This document shows positions 42,268 through 53,600 of a stretch of 64,000 nucleotides of DNA, one piece after another (within the stretch, counting starts at the first letter, position 1; the number at the start of each line of letters is the position of its first letter). The notes beneath the pieces are model-generated. The model worked only from the letters and a program-made list of their open reading frames with translations. It did no database searches and was not told the DNA's origin. The stretch is from assembly GCF_002967765.1 (NCBI RefSeq), contig NZ_PUHY01000005.1:310001-374000 (forward strand). The letters run 5' to 3'. This stretch comes from Blastopirellula marina. GTDB taxonomy: Bacteria > Planctomycetota > Planctomycetia > Pirellulales > Pirellulaceae. The position numbers were made by a program, and so were the translations under genes.

Positions 42268-44301
42268 GTGAGCCTACCCTGTCCTTCCGAACATGACTTG
42301 CGAGAATTTGCCGTCGGGGCGATCGACGACGATTCATTCGAAGCCATTGCTCTTCACATCGAGGACTGCGAAATATGCCAAGACCTGCTGGCCGGAATGG
42401 ATTGCAAGGATCCGCTACTCCTCCATCTGAACGAACTTCGGTTGACTCAGTCTCTTGAGGACGTGGATGCTCTACGAATTCGAGACTGGGCAGAAAATAC
42501 AATAATTCCTTTCGTGCCGACAACTAGTAAAGGAGAGAACGCGCCAACTGCCTCGATGACGCTCAACGAACTGCCGGAGTTTTTCGGGAACGAGTATCGA
42601 ATCATCGAACGCGTGGGACGAGGAGGCATGGGGGTCGTCTACAAAGCAGAACACATCTACCTGAAACGCTTACGAGCGATCAAGGTGTTAGGTGACCAAC
42701 GGCTTTATGACGAACAATTCGTACAACGATTCTTGCGAGAAATAGCGGCACTTGCTTCGATCGAACATCGAAATGTAGTCACAGCGATCGACGCTCGAGT
42801 CTCGCGGGATCATCTGTTTCTCGTCATGGAATTTCTGGAGGGGACGGACGCTGGTAAATTGAGCCGACGGTTCGGCATGTTAAGTGTCGCTGATGCCTGT
42901 GAAGTCGTACGTCAAGCGGCTTGTGGCCTGCATGCGATTCATGATGCCGGCTTTTTTCACCGGGATATAAAGCCATCGAATCTTTTTGTTCAGTCTAATG
43001 GAATTGTCAAAATACTCGACTTGGGACTGGCAAAGCTAACTTCTATTTCGACAGCAGAGGACGAACTCACCAATAGCGGACTTGTCGTTGGTACGCTTGA
43101 CTACATGGCCCCAGAACAAGCCGGTTCCTCGATATCCTTAGACGTAACGGCGGATCTCTACTCGCTCGGCTGCACGCTATTTACGTTGTTGGCTGGACGG
43201 CCCCCCTTTTCCAGTAACGAATTTCCGACCGCGGCCGACAAAGTACTCGCTCATCGGCGGACTGCTCCACCACGATTGAAGGACCTACGCGAAGACGTGC
43301 CAGACGTCGTTGCTACGCTGGTCGACAAGTTGCTTGCGAAACGCCCGGAAGATCGCTTGTCATCCGCTAAGGAATTAGCAGAACATCTCACCGAATTCTG
43401 TAACGGGCATCAACTAGATCAACTGCAAGTGATGTCAGGCGTGCCAGATTCTGAGACGTATTCCAACGCGGTTCCATCCACGCTTCGGCAGAACTCGCCA
43501 GCAGGCATTTTCTCGCTACGCAAGAGAATACCAAGACGACTAATCGGAGTCGCTGTAACAATAGTATTCGTTATTGGTCTCATCGTACTGATTGCGAAAG
43601 TCTTGCAAAATCCTCCGGCCAGTAATATGGGGGTTAACACCCTATTGGATGCGCATCCACAGGGGGACCTTCCGGCAGATGATAGACATACCGTTGTAAG
43701 GGAATTGCTATTTCCTCAAGGCGACGCGTTCTCGACGTGGGAAGTGCTACCATCTAAGGATGCTATACGTGTGAACTGTGATTCCATTGCTCTTCTGGCT
43801 TTGGGAGATGATCCAGGTGCGTTTTCGAGCCTGGAAGCACATATCAAACAACCCGGCGATAATGGAGGCGTTGGGCTTTTCTTTAACTACCACACAGAAT
43901 GGTTGGGCGCCCGGGAAAGGGTAGAATTCTACTGTATAGGAATTCGAGAAACCGACGACGGAATTCACAAACTCGAGTTCAATCGATGTCGATATTGGCG
44001 ATACGATCCCTATTCGCAATCCTACACGCAAATCGCATGGGCGCCGGTTGTACCGCATGCTGATGGGAGTAATTCCCTTCGCATAGAGACAGGAATAGAT
44101 CCATCACTGTACCTCGGCATTTATTGGAATAATGAGGAAATTGTGTGGAATGTCGATTTGGACAACAATACACTTGGCTTAGAAAATGTTGCAACAAGTG
44201 AGTGTGGTATCTATGCCACGAAGGCCTCGGCAACATTTTTCGACATAATGGTTAACGAAAATCGTCCCGTGTTGACAAAGTCTGACTTGCAAAAGCATTA
44301 G
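42268..44301 (+). CDS. Transmembrane Ser/Thr protein kinase with anti-sigma-like N-terminus
   Basis: A 677-residue kinase; GTG at 42268. Residues 2-45 hold HDLREFAVGAIDDDSFEAI and HIEDCEICQDLL, a zinc-binding H-X3-C-X2-C pattern like ZAS anti-sigma domains. Kinase domain about 110-385: GRGGMG (116-121), AIKVL lysine, HRDIKPSN (231-238), DLGLAK (251-256), APEQ, all catalytic residues present. One membrane helix about 424-446. The outer C-terminal domain (about 470-677) has beta-rich Ser/Thr/Tyr strands of unknown fold. It likely regulates the adjacent sigma factor by phosphorylation or sequestration in response to an outer signal (inference). Confidence 0.92.
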   Translation: MSLPCPSEHDLREFAVGAIDDDSFEAIALHIEDCEICQDLLAGMDCKDPLLLHLNELRLTQSLEDVDALRIRDWAENTIIPFVPTTSKGENAPTASMTLNELPEFFGNEYRIIERVGRGGMGVVYKAEHIYLKRLRAIKVLGDQRLYDEQFVQRFLREIAALASIEHRNVVTAIDARVSRDHLFLVMEFLEGTDAGKLSRRFGMLSVADACEVVRQAACGLHAIHDAGFFHRDIKPSNLFVQSNGIVKILDLGLAKLTSISTAEDELTNSGLVVGTLDYMAPEQAGSSISLDVTADLYSLGCTLFTLLAGRPPFSSNEFPTAADKVLAHRRTAPPRLKDLREDVPDVVATLVDKLLAKRPEDRLSSAKELAEHLTEFCNGHQLDQLQVMSGVPDSETYSNAVPSTLRQNSPAGIFSLRKRIPRRLIGVAVTIVFVIGLIVLIAKVLQNPPASNMGVNTLLDAHPQGDLPADDRHTVVRELLFPQGDAFSTWEVLPSKDAIRVNCDSIALLALGDDPGAFSSLEAHIKQPGDNGGVGLFFNYHTEWLGARERVEFYCIGIRETDDGIHKLEFNRCRYWRYDPYSQSYTQIAWAPVVPHADGSNSLRIETGIDPSLYLGIYWNNEEIVWNVDLDNNTLGLENVATSECGIYATKASATFFDIMVNENRPVLTKSDLQKH

Positions 44302-44366
44302 CAATAAGTGGATGACCGTAGATCAGACAGTCATTAGTAGTTAGCAGAATAAAACAGGGCTTGGAA

Positions 44367-44942
44367 ATGACAAACAATGACTACGCCGCGTCGGTGTATG
44401 TGGATATCATACTGTCGATCTTGAAAGGCGACATTTCCCTTAGTGATGGTGCCGCCAAGTGCAAGCTATCCGTTGAGCAGATGAAGAGTTTGGGGCGAAC
44501 GTTTCTCTCGGGTGGGTTGGATGCAGTTAAAGCTCAAACCGTCGACATGGCCGGGATCTATTTTGGTACGGTCGGAATTAACTATGCACACTGCTGCGAT
44601 GGCGTTCTCACAATCGATGGAACCATCTCGACGCTACTTCCAAATGAAGAAGTCAGAGGGATTCATTACGCGGTTGAACCAGGAACGTCGCCGCCCCAAA
44701 GTGACAAGCCAACCTCGGCCACTTTCATACCCTGTTTAGCAGGAGACTTTCATTTTGAGGTCAGCCAGTCGTGTGTTAGTGGTGATAGCACACTGCTGCT
44801 GTGGGGTGAATTCGCAAAGTACGTGTCGACTCAATGCGCAATTACGAATTGCTCGACTACGACGTCTACATCTACCACTACTTCAACGACGACGTCGACG
44901 ACAACGGAATCGCTTTCATCGGTCTTTGATTCGACCTCTTAA
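44367..44942 (+). CDS. Small protein: HTH-like head, Cys-containing middle, Ser/Thr repeat tail
   Basis: A 191-residue protein I do not recognise. ATG at 44367. The head (about residues 7-55, YVDIILSILKGDISLSD, KLSVEQMKSLGRTFLSGGLDAV) resembles the psq/IS3 OrfA-type helix-turn-helix in spacing. The middle (about 60-160) is probably beta-rich and holds six cysteines, CC at 76-77 among them. The tail is STTTSTSTTTSTTTSTTT (44853-44906) then ESLSSVFDSTS, mucin-like. There is no signal peptide. Such tails are usually O-glycosylated or serve as linkers; two glycosyltransferase genes follow and a kinase precedes. Function unknown; a modified surface or sensory protein is one reading. Confidence 0.6.
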   Translation: MTNNDYAASVYVDIILSILKGDISLSDGAAKCKLSVEQMKSLGRTFLSGGLDAVKAQTVDMAGIYFGTVGINYAHCCDGVLTIDGTISTLLPNEEVRGIHYAVEPGTSPPQSDKPTSATFIPCLAGDFHFEVSQSCVSGDSTLLLWGEFAKYVSTQCAITNCSTTTSTSTTTSTTTSTTTESLSSVFDSTS

Positions 44943-45077
44943 TGCTCGTTCGGATCTCGTTGCTGAGTGCTACGACAGGTATGTTCGACTCGGTGGGTGC
45001 TGGCAACTGTGAGCACTTGACGTAACCACGGTACGCTGGCAGCTTGAGGAGTATTGTTTTGCTCCGGAGTCCTTCTT

Positions 45078-46229
45078 ATGAAGCCTGACCTCACAATTGG
45101 ATTGGCTCATTTTCGCGATTACGATGGCGTTTACTTCACGTTGCAGTCATTACGTCTTCAGAATCGTGACTTGCTTTCTCGAATTGAGTTTATTCTTGTC
45201 GACAATTCGCCTGACAGTGCCGAGGGAGCGGCGGTTAAAGAGTTTTTTGAACGGCACATAGCAATCGCGGGGACGACCTCGCAATATGTGCCAATGAGAT
45301 CTCCGATTGGGACCTCGATTTCGCGTCAGAGGATCTTCGACGTTGCGACCTCCGACAACGTATTGGTTCTGGATTGTCATGTGCTGCTCCCTCCGGCGGC
45401 GATTCGTAAATTGTTGGAATGGTACGAGCAATACCCGACCTCGCGCGACATTTACAGTGGGCCGCTGGTTTACGACGACATGGAGAACTTTGTGACCCAC
45501 TTTAATGACCAATGGCGGGCAGAGATGTGGGGAACGTGGGGCAGTGCCTGGCAGTGTATGTGCTCGGATCAAGGTCTTCGGTTTTCTACCCACAACGAGA
45601 ATGGTTGCTTAGACTACCGGTCGGTCGAAATGGGATTCGATATTCTGACAGAATGTTCGACCTGCGGAGGTAAGTTTCCGGAGATGGAATATCCTGGCCA
45701 TGAACGCCAATTGAAAAGTAAAGGCTATCGACAGCTCGCCGCTAACGACAATGACGAGCCGTTTGAAGTACCTGGAATGGGCCTGGGACTATTCAGTTGT
45801 CGAAAGGAGGCTTGGCCTGGTTTCAACGAGCATGCGCGGGGTTTCGGCGGCGAGGAACTTTACATCCACGAAAAAGTCCGCCGCCAGGGAGGAAAGGCAA
45901 TATGTCTGCCGTGGTTACGTTGGGTTCATAGGTTTCATCGCGTCCATGGCGTTCCTTATCGAGTATCAGCTTGGAATAAGATTCGCAATTACGTGTTGGA
46001 ATTTCAAGAGCTGGATCGCGACGTTCTTCCGGTCTATCAACATTTCGTTGAGCAAGGCTCCATGAGCCAAGAGGCATGGGATTATTTGTTAGAAGATCCT
46101 ATTGCCCATACAGAAGCGCCGATTTTCCCCGCTATTCGATCTCGAACTTCCAATCGAGAGTTTGACGAAGCAATTCAGGCAGATTGCAAAACGCTGATGG
46201 ACGCGAACTCAATGTTTTCCTCCCAGTGA
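45078..46229 (+). CDS. Glycosyltransferase family 2-like protein
   Basis: A 383-residue cytoplasmic transferase; ATG at 45078 (MKPDLTIGLAHF). GT-A fold cues: IEFILVDNSPDSAEG in the nucleotide-sugar-binding half, VLVLDCHVLLPP at the place of DXD (Asp-Cys-His, not Asp-X-Asp), and FGGEELYIHEKVRRQGG with the acceptor-site Glu pair. An insertion with CTECSTCGG-like cysteines (about residues 155-210) may bind zinc. The altered DXD makes activity uncertain. It lies 135 bases after the small repeat protein. Confidence 0.75.
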   Translation: MKPDLTIGLAHFRDYDGVYFTLQSLRLQNRDLLSRIEFILVDNSPDSAEGAAVKEFFERHIAIAGTTSQYVPMRSPIGTSISRQRIFDVATSDNVLVLDCHVLLPPAAIRKLLEWYEQYPTSRDIYSGPLVYDDMENFVTHFNDQWRAEMWGTWGSAWQCMCSDQGLRFSTHNENGCLDYRSVEMGFDILTECSTCGGKFPEMEYPGHERQLKSKGYRQLAANDNDEPFEVPGMGLGLFSCRKEAWPGFNEHARGFGGEELYIHEKVRRQGGKAICLPWLRWVHRFHRVHGVPYRVSAWNKIRNYVLEFQELDRDVLPVYQHFVEQGSMSQEAWDYLLEDPIAHTEAPIFPAIRSRTSNREFDEAIQADCKTLMDANSMFSSQ

Positions 46230-46318
46230 CAAGGAAAAGCAAAAGCGCAGCATCTCTCGTCGAAATCCGTTCTAGTCGCTGAAGCTCTCTAATAGGAAGG
46301 TACAAGCTCGCTATATTG

Positions 46319-46338
46319 TGACGTAATGATGACGTCAT
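46319..46338. repeat. Tandem TGACGT sites with 11-base period
   Basis: TGACGT occurs at 46319-46324 and again at 46330-46335; the second is embedded in a perfect 10-bp palindrome ATGACGTCAT (46329-46338). The one-turn spacing is typical of a regulator binding one DNA face. It lies 157 bases before the second glycosyltransferase gene. Confidence 0.4.
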
Positions 46339-46494
46339 AACCCCAAGGTCGTACTTCTTCACTTTATTAGACGGATTCAGACAATCTGTAATCAGCCGGG
46401 AATATTTTGTGGTGAACGCCCCTTGCAACCAGAGCCTTCTCAATGGATGTCTCGCACGTATTCTTTCGGGCAGGGATAGATTTAAAGATTAACG

Positions 46495-48198
46495 ATGAGC
46501 TTGCATCTACCAGGAGAGAAATGCGTACAGGAACCGCTGATAAGTTGCATCATGCCAACTTACGGGCGTCCTGACTACGTGAATGAAGCGATCGCAATGT
46601 TCCTCGCCCAGGACTATCCTCGCAAGGAATTAGTGATTCTCAACGACTGTCCTGGGCAACGATTTGCTTGCGATCAACCGGGCATTCATGTTTTCAATGC
46701 GGACGAGCGATATCCTACTCTGGGAGAAAAACGCAATGCGGCGATCGAATTGGCCCAGGGAGACATCATGGCAGTCTGGGATGACGACGATATTTATCTG
46801 CCATGGCGTCTTTCCTTCTCGCTTGCCGAGATGAAGCGACTAGCGACGGAATTCTACCGTCCCGCTGAATTCTGGGCCTATTGGGGATCAGGTCCGCTTC
46901 ATAACAATCAGGCAATCCGCGAATGGGTGAGCCATGCCTTAGTGATGTTTACTAAATCACTATGGCGGCGCGTGGGTGGCTACCCTGCACAGCACCTCAA
47001 TGAGGACGATGCATTTTTTCAGCGTGTTCACGAGGCATTACAGCAATCTTTCATCTCGTATCCACTACTCTCGGAAGATCGCTTCTTTGTCCTACGCGGC
47101 AAATCCAAGTACGAGCACATGTGCATGAGCGGTGGTGATAGTCCACTTGATCTGGCGCCAGGCAATTTTGAATTGGAGCCAAGTCCAATTGCTGACGCCA
47201 CGCTACGCCAACACGTTGACCAACTTATTCAAACGCGTCAAAAGGAAGACAACTCGCTGATAGGTAATGATTCCCTACTTATTTCTGTCTGTGTCGCATT
47301 GAAAAACCGCTCTCGCCTTCGAGTGGATGATCAAACGATTGAATTATTTCCGAATAGCGTACGATCGCTTGCTCAGGCGGCCGAAGATCTGGTCGATCTC
47401 GGCAGCATCGAGTTGGTTGTCGCCGATTTTGAGTCCGACGATTGGCCACTCCAAGAGTGGCTTTGTAAAGCAGCCGGAAACTTAAGAGTCAATGTCGTTA
47501 CGATGGCAGATCCGTTCTCTCGAGGTAAGGGAATTAATGCAGCCGTCGAAAATGCGACAAGCGATCGCATCGTTCTTTGTGATGCAGACATGATCGTCAG
47601 TTCGGAGGCAGTTCGGCGAGCCGTCGATCTTGTCAATTCTGGTAAAGCATGGTGTCCCATTTATGAAAGCCTTGATCGACACGGAAGGCATGACTGCTGG
47701 CAGGATCTTAGTCACGGAATGGTTGCGTTGCACCGCGATTGGTTCGCGGCCGCCGGTAGAGTGCCTGAGTTCCAGAGTTGGGGAGGTGAAGATGATCTAT
47801 TCCATAATTCGCTTGCTGAACACGTTGGGATTGTTCGAGAAAGATCACCTTTTTTACGTCACCAATGGCATCCCGAATCATGTCGACATGAACACTATAA
47901 AAACCCCCGGCAGAGTGACTTCTGGAAACACATGACGGAGTTCAGATCTGATTCTTCGATGAAGAATGAGCCAATGCTTCGTTTTTACGCAGTTCACCCA
48001 GACTGGGAAGGGGAACTTCATTGCTTTCCAAGCGGACGAATGATGCGACCCGGAATCGACTCTGGTTCTTACGAGTTGACTTCGAAGCAGATAATTCTGA
48101 AGTGGGATAAATGGCCAGTGGAAACGCTGGACTGGGATGACGAAGCAGAGGTGTATATTGATTCGGTGAAGAATTTCCGACTTCGGCAATTCCCGTGA
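46495..48198 (+). CDS. Bifunctional GT2-like glycosyltransferase with two GT-A domains
   Basis: A 567-residue protein with two GT-A-like domains. Domain 1 (about 10-220): LISCIMPTYGRPDYVNEAI, VILNDCP and AVWDDDDIYLP with the DXD-type metal site. Domain 2 (about 255-460): LLISVCVALKNRSRL, GSIELVVADFESDDW, GKGINAAVENATSDRIVLCDADMIVS with DAD, and WGGEDDLFHNSLA with the acceptor Glu-Asp. The last 100 residues are a beta-rich tail. Two DXD sites suggest it transfers two sugars. Start ATG at 46495. Confidence 0.85.
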   Translation: MSLHLPGEKCVQEPLISCIMPTYGRPDYVNEAIAMFLAQDYPRKELVILNDCPGQRFACDQPGIHVFNADERYPTLGEKRNAAIELAQGDIMAVWDDDDIYLPWRLSFSLAEMKRLATEFYRPAEFWAYWGSGPLHNNQAIREWVSHALVMFTKSLWRRVGGYPAQHLNEDDAFFQRVHEALQQSFISYPLLSEDRFFVLRGKSKYEHMCMSGGDSPLDLAPGNFELEPSPIADATLRQHVDQLIQTRQKEDNSLIGNDSLLISVCVALKNRSRLRVDDQTIELFPNSVRSLAQAAEDLVDLGSIELVVADFESDDWPLQEWLCKAAGNLRVNVVTMADPFSRGKGINAAVENATSDRIVLCDADMIVSSEAVRRAVDLVNSGKAWCPIYESLDRHGRHDCWQDLSHGMVALHRDWFAAAGRVPEFQSWGGEDDLFHNSLAEHVGIVRERSPFLRHQWHPESCRHEHYKNPRQSDFWKHMTEFRSDSSMKNEPMLRFYAVHPDWEGELHCFPSGRMMRPGIDSGSYELTSKQIILKWDKWPVETLDWDDEAEVYIDSVKNFRLRQFP

Positions 48199-49631
<1,433 letters not shown>

Positions 49632-49743
49632 CGAAGATATGCCGCGATAATTAGATCTTCACGCCGCCATGCCATTCTTGGCATGGCGTTCTCATTGGTG
49701 TGGGATTAGGCTTTCTATTTTGTCTTCTCGAGTTTGTGAGGTG

Positions 49744-50313
49744 ATGGCGGTGACAAAGGTATTGGTTCTCTATCATTCCAACAGTGGGAACACGCGTCGA
49801 ATGGCAGAATTGGTAGCCGACGGCGCAGAATTGGTCGATGGGACCGAAGTTCGCCTGCGAGATATCTCGGAAGCAGATCATACCGATCTGGAGTGGTGCG
49901 ATGGGATCGCAGTCGGCTCGCCGACAAACTACGGCAGCGTCAGCTGGCAGATGAAGAAGTGGTGGGACGAGCAACCGATTGAGAACTGGGGCAAGCGCGA
50001 TGGCAAGATTGCCTGTGTCTTCAGTTCAGCAGGCGCCTGGGGCGGTGGACAAGAGTGGACTTGCATGGCGTTGTTTTCGATCTTGATCAACTACGGCTTT
50101 CTGGTCTTCGGCTTGACTGACTATACCGGGATCAAATTCTCAGCCCATTACGGAGCGATTGTCGCCGGCGAGCCGCGTGAGGAGAAGGAACGAAAAGCTT
50201 GTCTTCGCTTAGGACAACGCTTGGCTGAATGGGCCTCGACGATGATTGAAGGTCGCAGCGAGAATCACCCGCTGAAGCAAACCTATGATCGGTTCGGCGA
50301 TCTCGGCAAATAG
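49744..50313 (+). CDS. WrbA-like flavodoxin-fold NAD(P)H:quinone oxidoreductase
   Basis: A 189-residue FMN protein. ATG at 49744 after GAGGTG is chosen so that the protein begins KVLVLYHSNSGNTRRMAELV, the FMN-phosphate loop. GSPTNYGSVSWQMKKWWDE and SSAGAWGGGQEWTCM are the ring-binding loops of WrbA/flavodoxin-like quinone reductases. Cytoplasmic two-electron quinone reduction is expected. No regulator is linked. Confidence 0.9.
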   Translation: MAVTKVLVLYHSNSGNTRRMAELVADGAELVDGTEVRLRDISEADHTDLEWCDGIAVGSPTNYGSVSWQMKKWWDEQPIENWGKRDGKIACVFSSAGAWGGGQEWTCMALFSILINYGFLVFGLTDYTGIKFSAHYGAIVAGEPREEKERKACLRLGQRLAEWASTMIEGRSENHPLKQTYDRFGDLGK

Positions 50314-50645
50314 CGGTTTCCGGGCTCTGCAAGATCATCGATCGGAATTGTTTTCGATTAGAGCTTGAGAATCGTGGCTGCGCTCACCAGGGTTGTATGC
50401 TCATGAAAACAACAGCAGATGAACAACGATCGACCTCCGTTTAATCATTACAACCGCCATCTCTTGTCCAGGCGTTACAGAGATGCTGTCTGCTACTTAC
50501 ATTTCGGCGGATCTTTTATGAGGAGACCCGCAATTGCAGACAATCTCGTAGGAACTCGCCACCTTTGGCAAGTGGCTCTCCTATATTTCAGCACCTTTCA
50601 AAACGAATTGGAACACACGATTAATGTAGTTTCCGGGGTAGGTTC
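50314..50645. other. Intergenic region upstream of the Amt-histidine kinase gene
   Basis: 332 bases. A 97-codon frame here has no convincing composition or start. Nothing recognisable except A+T-rich leader sequence before a weak GGGGTAGG site ahead of GTG 50646. Confidence 0.35.
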
Positions 50646-53600
50646 GTGGAGATTTCAGCCAATACAATCAACGAGGCGTGGCTCATCGCATGCGCTGCAC
50701 TCGTTATTCTGATGCAGGCAGGCTTTTGCTGCCTGGAGGCTGGTTTAGCGCGCTCTAAGAACAGCACGAATGTCGCCGCGAAGAACGTCGCAGACTTTGG
50801 GCTCTCAGCGGTGATCTTTTGGTTGTTTGGATTTTCGCTGATCTTCGGAACATCGCATTACGGTCTATTCGGCTTCGATAGTATTCCCTTTGCCGGCGAT
50901 GGTAGTGATAGCTACTCGTTGGCTTTTTTTCTGTTTGAACTGACCTTTTGTGGTACCGCCACGACGATCATCGGCGGAGCGGTCTCAGAACGGTTACGAT
51001 TCACTGGCTATCTAGTAGTCGCGGCGGTGATGTCCTCATTGTTCTACCCCCTCTATGCTCACTGGGTGTGGAGCCAAGGTGGATGGCTACGAAACATTGG
51101 CTTTGTTGATTTCGCGGGCGCTAGCGTTGTTCATGGTGTGGGTGCGTGGGTCGGACTGGCATGCTGCTTATTGATTGGCCCGCGGTTGAATCGCTTCCAC
51201 AAGGAGAAGCCCGTCCATTACCACGGACACAACTTGCCGATTGCTTCGGTCGGGATGTTTCTGCTTATTTTTGGGTGGATCGGCTTTAACGCGGGAAGTG
51301 CTTTTCAGCTAGACGATCGAATGCCACGCATCGTGACGACAACCATCATGGCAGGGATTGGCGGAGCTACGGTCGCCATCCTTTGTACTAGGCTGTGCCG
51401 TCGTAAGAAGGAACTCGAGACGTTTATCAATGGCTTTTTGGCTGGACTCGTTGCAATCACCGCTTGTTGCAATGTGGTATCGCTATCTTCCGCGATGATC
51501 ATCGGAGCTGTGGCTAGTGTTATCGCCATGATCGGTGTGAAAGCGATGGAATTCTTTGAAGTGGATGATCCAGTCAGTGTGGTGCCCGTGCATGGATTGG
51601 CGGGTGTCTGGGGTACGCTTTGCGTGGCCATATTCGGTGATCTTACCCTACTGGGAACTGGACTGACTCGTTGGGAACAACTGGAGTCGCAGTTCCTGGG
51701 TGCGGTCATTTGTTTCGGTTGGGCGTTTGTCGGTGGCTATGTCGTGCTGACGTTTGTCAATTTCGTATATCACCTACGAGTTGACGCAGAGTCAGAAACG
51801 ATCGGGCTGAACGTTGCCGAACATGGCGATCCTTCCGAGTTGTACGAACTGTTGCAATTGATGGAATCGCATCACGAAACGGGCGAGTTCAATGCCGAGT
51901 TTGACTTGTGTTCGCATACAGATGTGGGGCAAGTGGCGATCGCTTACAACAATTTGGTGACGTCACTTAATCGCAAGCAGCATCAGCTCGAGTCGGCTAT
52001 TGAGGAATTGTACGAGACAAAGCGAGTCGTCGTCGAATCAAATCGTCAGATCGAAGCGCTGAAGCATATCCTTGACCAACATACGCTCTACTCGATCACC
52101 GATAAGAAGGGCAAAATTATCGAGGTGAATGAGGGCTTCTGTCGCATTTCTGGCTACACAGAAGACGAATTGATTGGAAGGGATCACCGCATCCTAAACT
52201 CAGGGCATCACCCCAAATCGTTTTGGGTGAATATGTGGAAAACAATCGCCCGGGGAGAAACGTGGCGTGACGAAGTGTGCAATCGCGCCAAGGATGGATC
52301 GCTTTACTGGGTCGATTCAACCAACGTTCCCTTCTTTGATGCCGATGGCAATATCGAGAAGTATGTCTCACTTCGATTTGATATTACTAGCCGAAAGGAA
52401 GCCGAAACAGCCTCGGAGGCGGCACGGCGCGAATTGGAAATGCTGCTGGATGCGGCGACCAATTTTGCTGTGATCGCGACCGACAAACAGGGGATAATCA
52501 CCACCTTTAATACCGGTGCCGAACGGATGTTAGGCTACGCGGCGGAGGAGCTTGTGGGCAAGGAAACCCCAATGATCCTGCATATCGAATCGGAGATTAA
52601 TGCCCGTCGCGCGGAGTTGGTCGAGAAGTATGACGAGCAGATCGAAGGGTTAGACATCTTCGTGAAAGACGCCTCACTCGGTGGTTACGAGGATCACGAG
52701 TGGACGTACAACTGCAAGGATGGATCGACCGTGACTGTCCAACTGGTGATCACACCGAAGCGAGATCCGCAAGGGAACATCGTTGGCTACATGGGTGTTG
52801 CGCAAGACATTACGGCTCGAAAGGCTGCGGAACACGAAAACTTGCGCCTGACCGAACGGCTTGATCTTGCCTTGCGTGCTTCTGGTACAGGTTTGTGGGA
52901 CTGGGATGTCCAGACGGGTAACGTCGTCTTCAACGACCTTTGGTATCAGATGCTTGGTTACGAACCAGGCGAGATGCCGATGACAATTGAGACTTGGTTG
53001 CGTTTATGTCACCCCGATGACCTTAATCTGTCGCAAGAGGCGCTTCGTCGCCATTTCAAAGGTGAGACGAACGTCTACTGTTGTCAGGTGCGTGCCCGAC
53101 GCAAGGACGGATCCTGGCAATGGATTCGTGATATCGGCGAGGTGGTGGCACGTGATGAACAGGGCCGGCCAAAGCGAATGGTCGGCGTTCACATCGATGT
53201 GCAAGAACTGCACGAAGCAATCGAGACTGCTAATTCAGCGAATGCTGCCAAGAGCGAATTTCTGGCGAACATGTCGCACGAAATTCGCACACCGATGACG
53301 GCAATTCTCGGTTACTCGGAACTTTTGCTGGGCGAACTTGCTCGCGAAGATCAAACGGACGAGCAGTTCAACGCCTTGGAAACGATCCATCGCAACGGAG
53401 AACATTTGCTGGCGATCGTGAACGATATTCTGGATATGTCGAAGATCGATGCCGGCAAACTGAAGTTGGAAATCATCCCCACGCGCCCTGCAAGTATTGT
53501 GGAAGAGGTGGTTTCATTGATGAATGTCCGCGCGGTTGGCAAGGGAATCGCATTAAGGGTTCGTTACAACAGTGCATTTCCTGAAACGATTCAATCTGAT

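Noticed and set aside
50419-50712. 97-codon frame before the Amt-kinase gene
   Set aside because: Overlaps the start of a certain gene and has biased, unconvincing composition.
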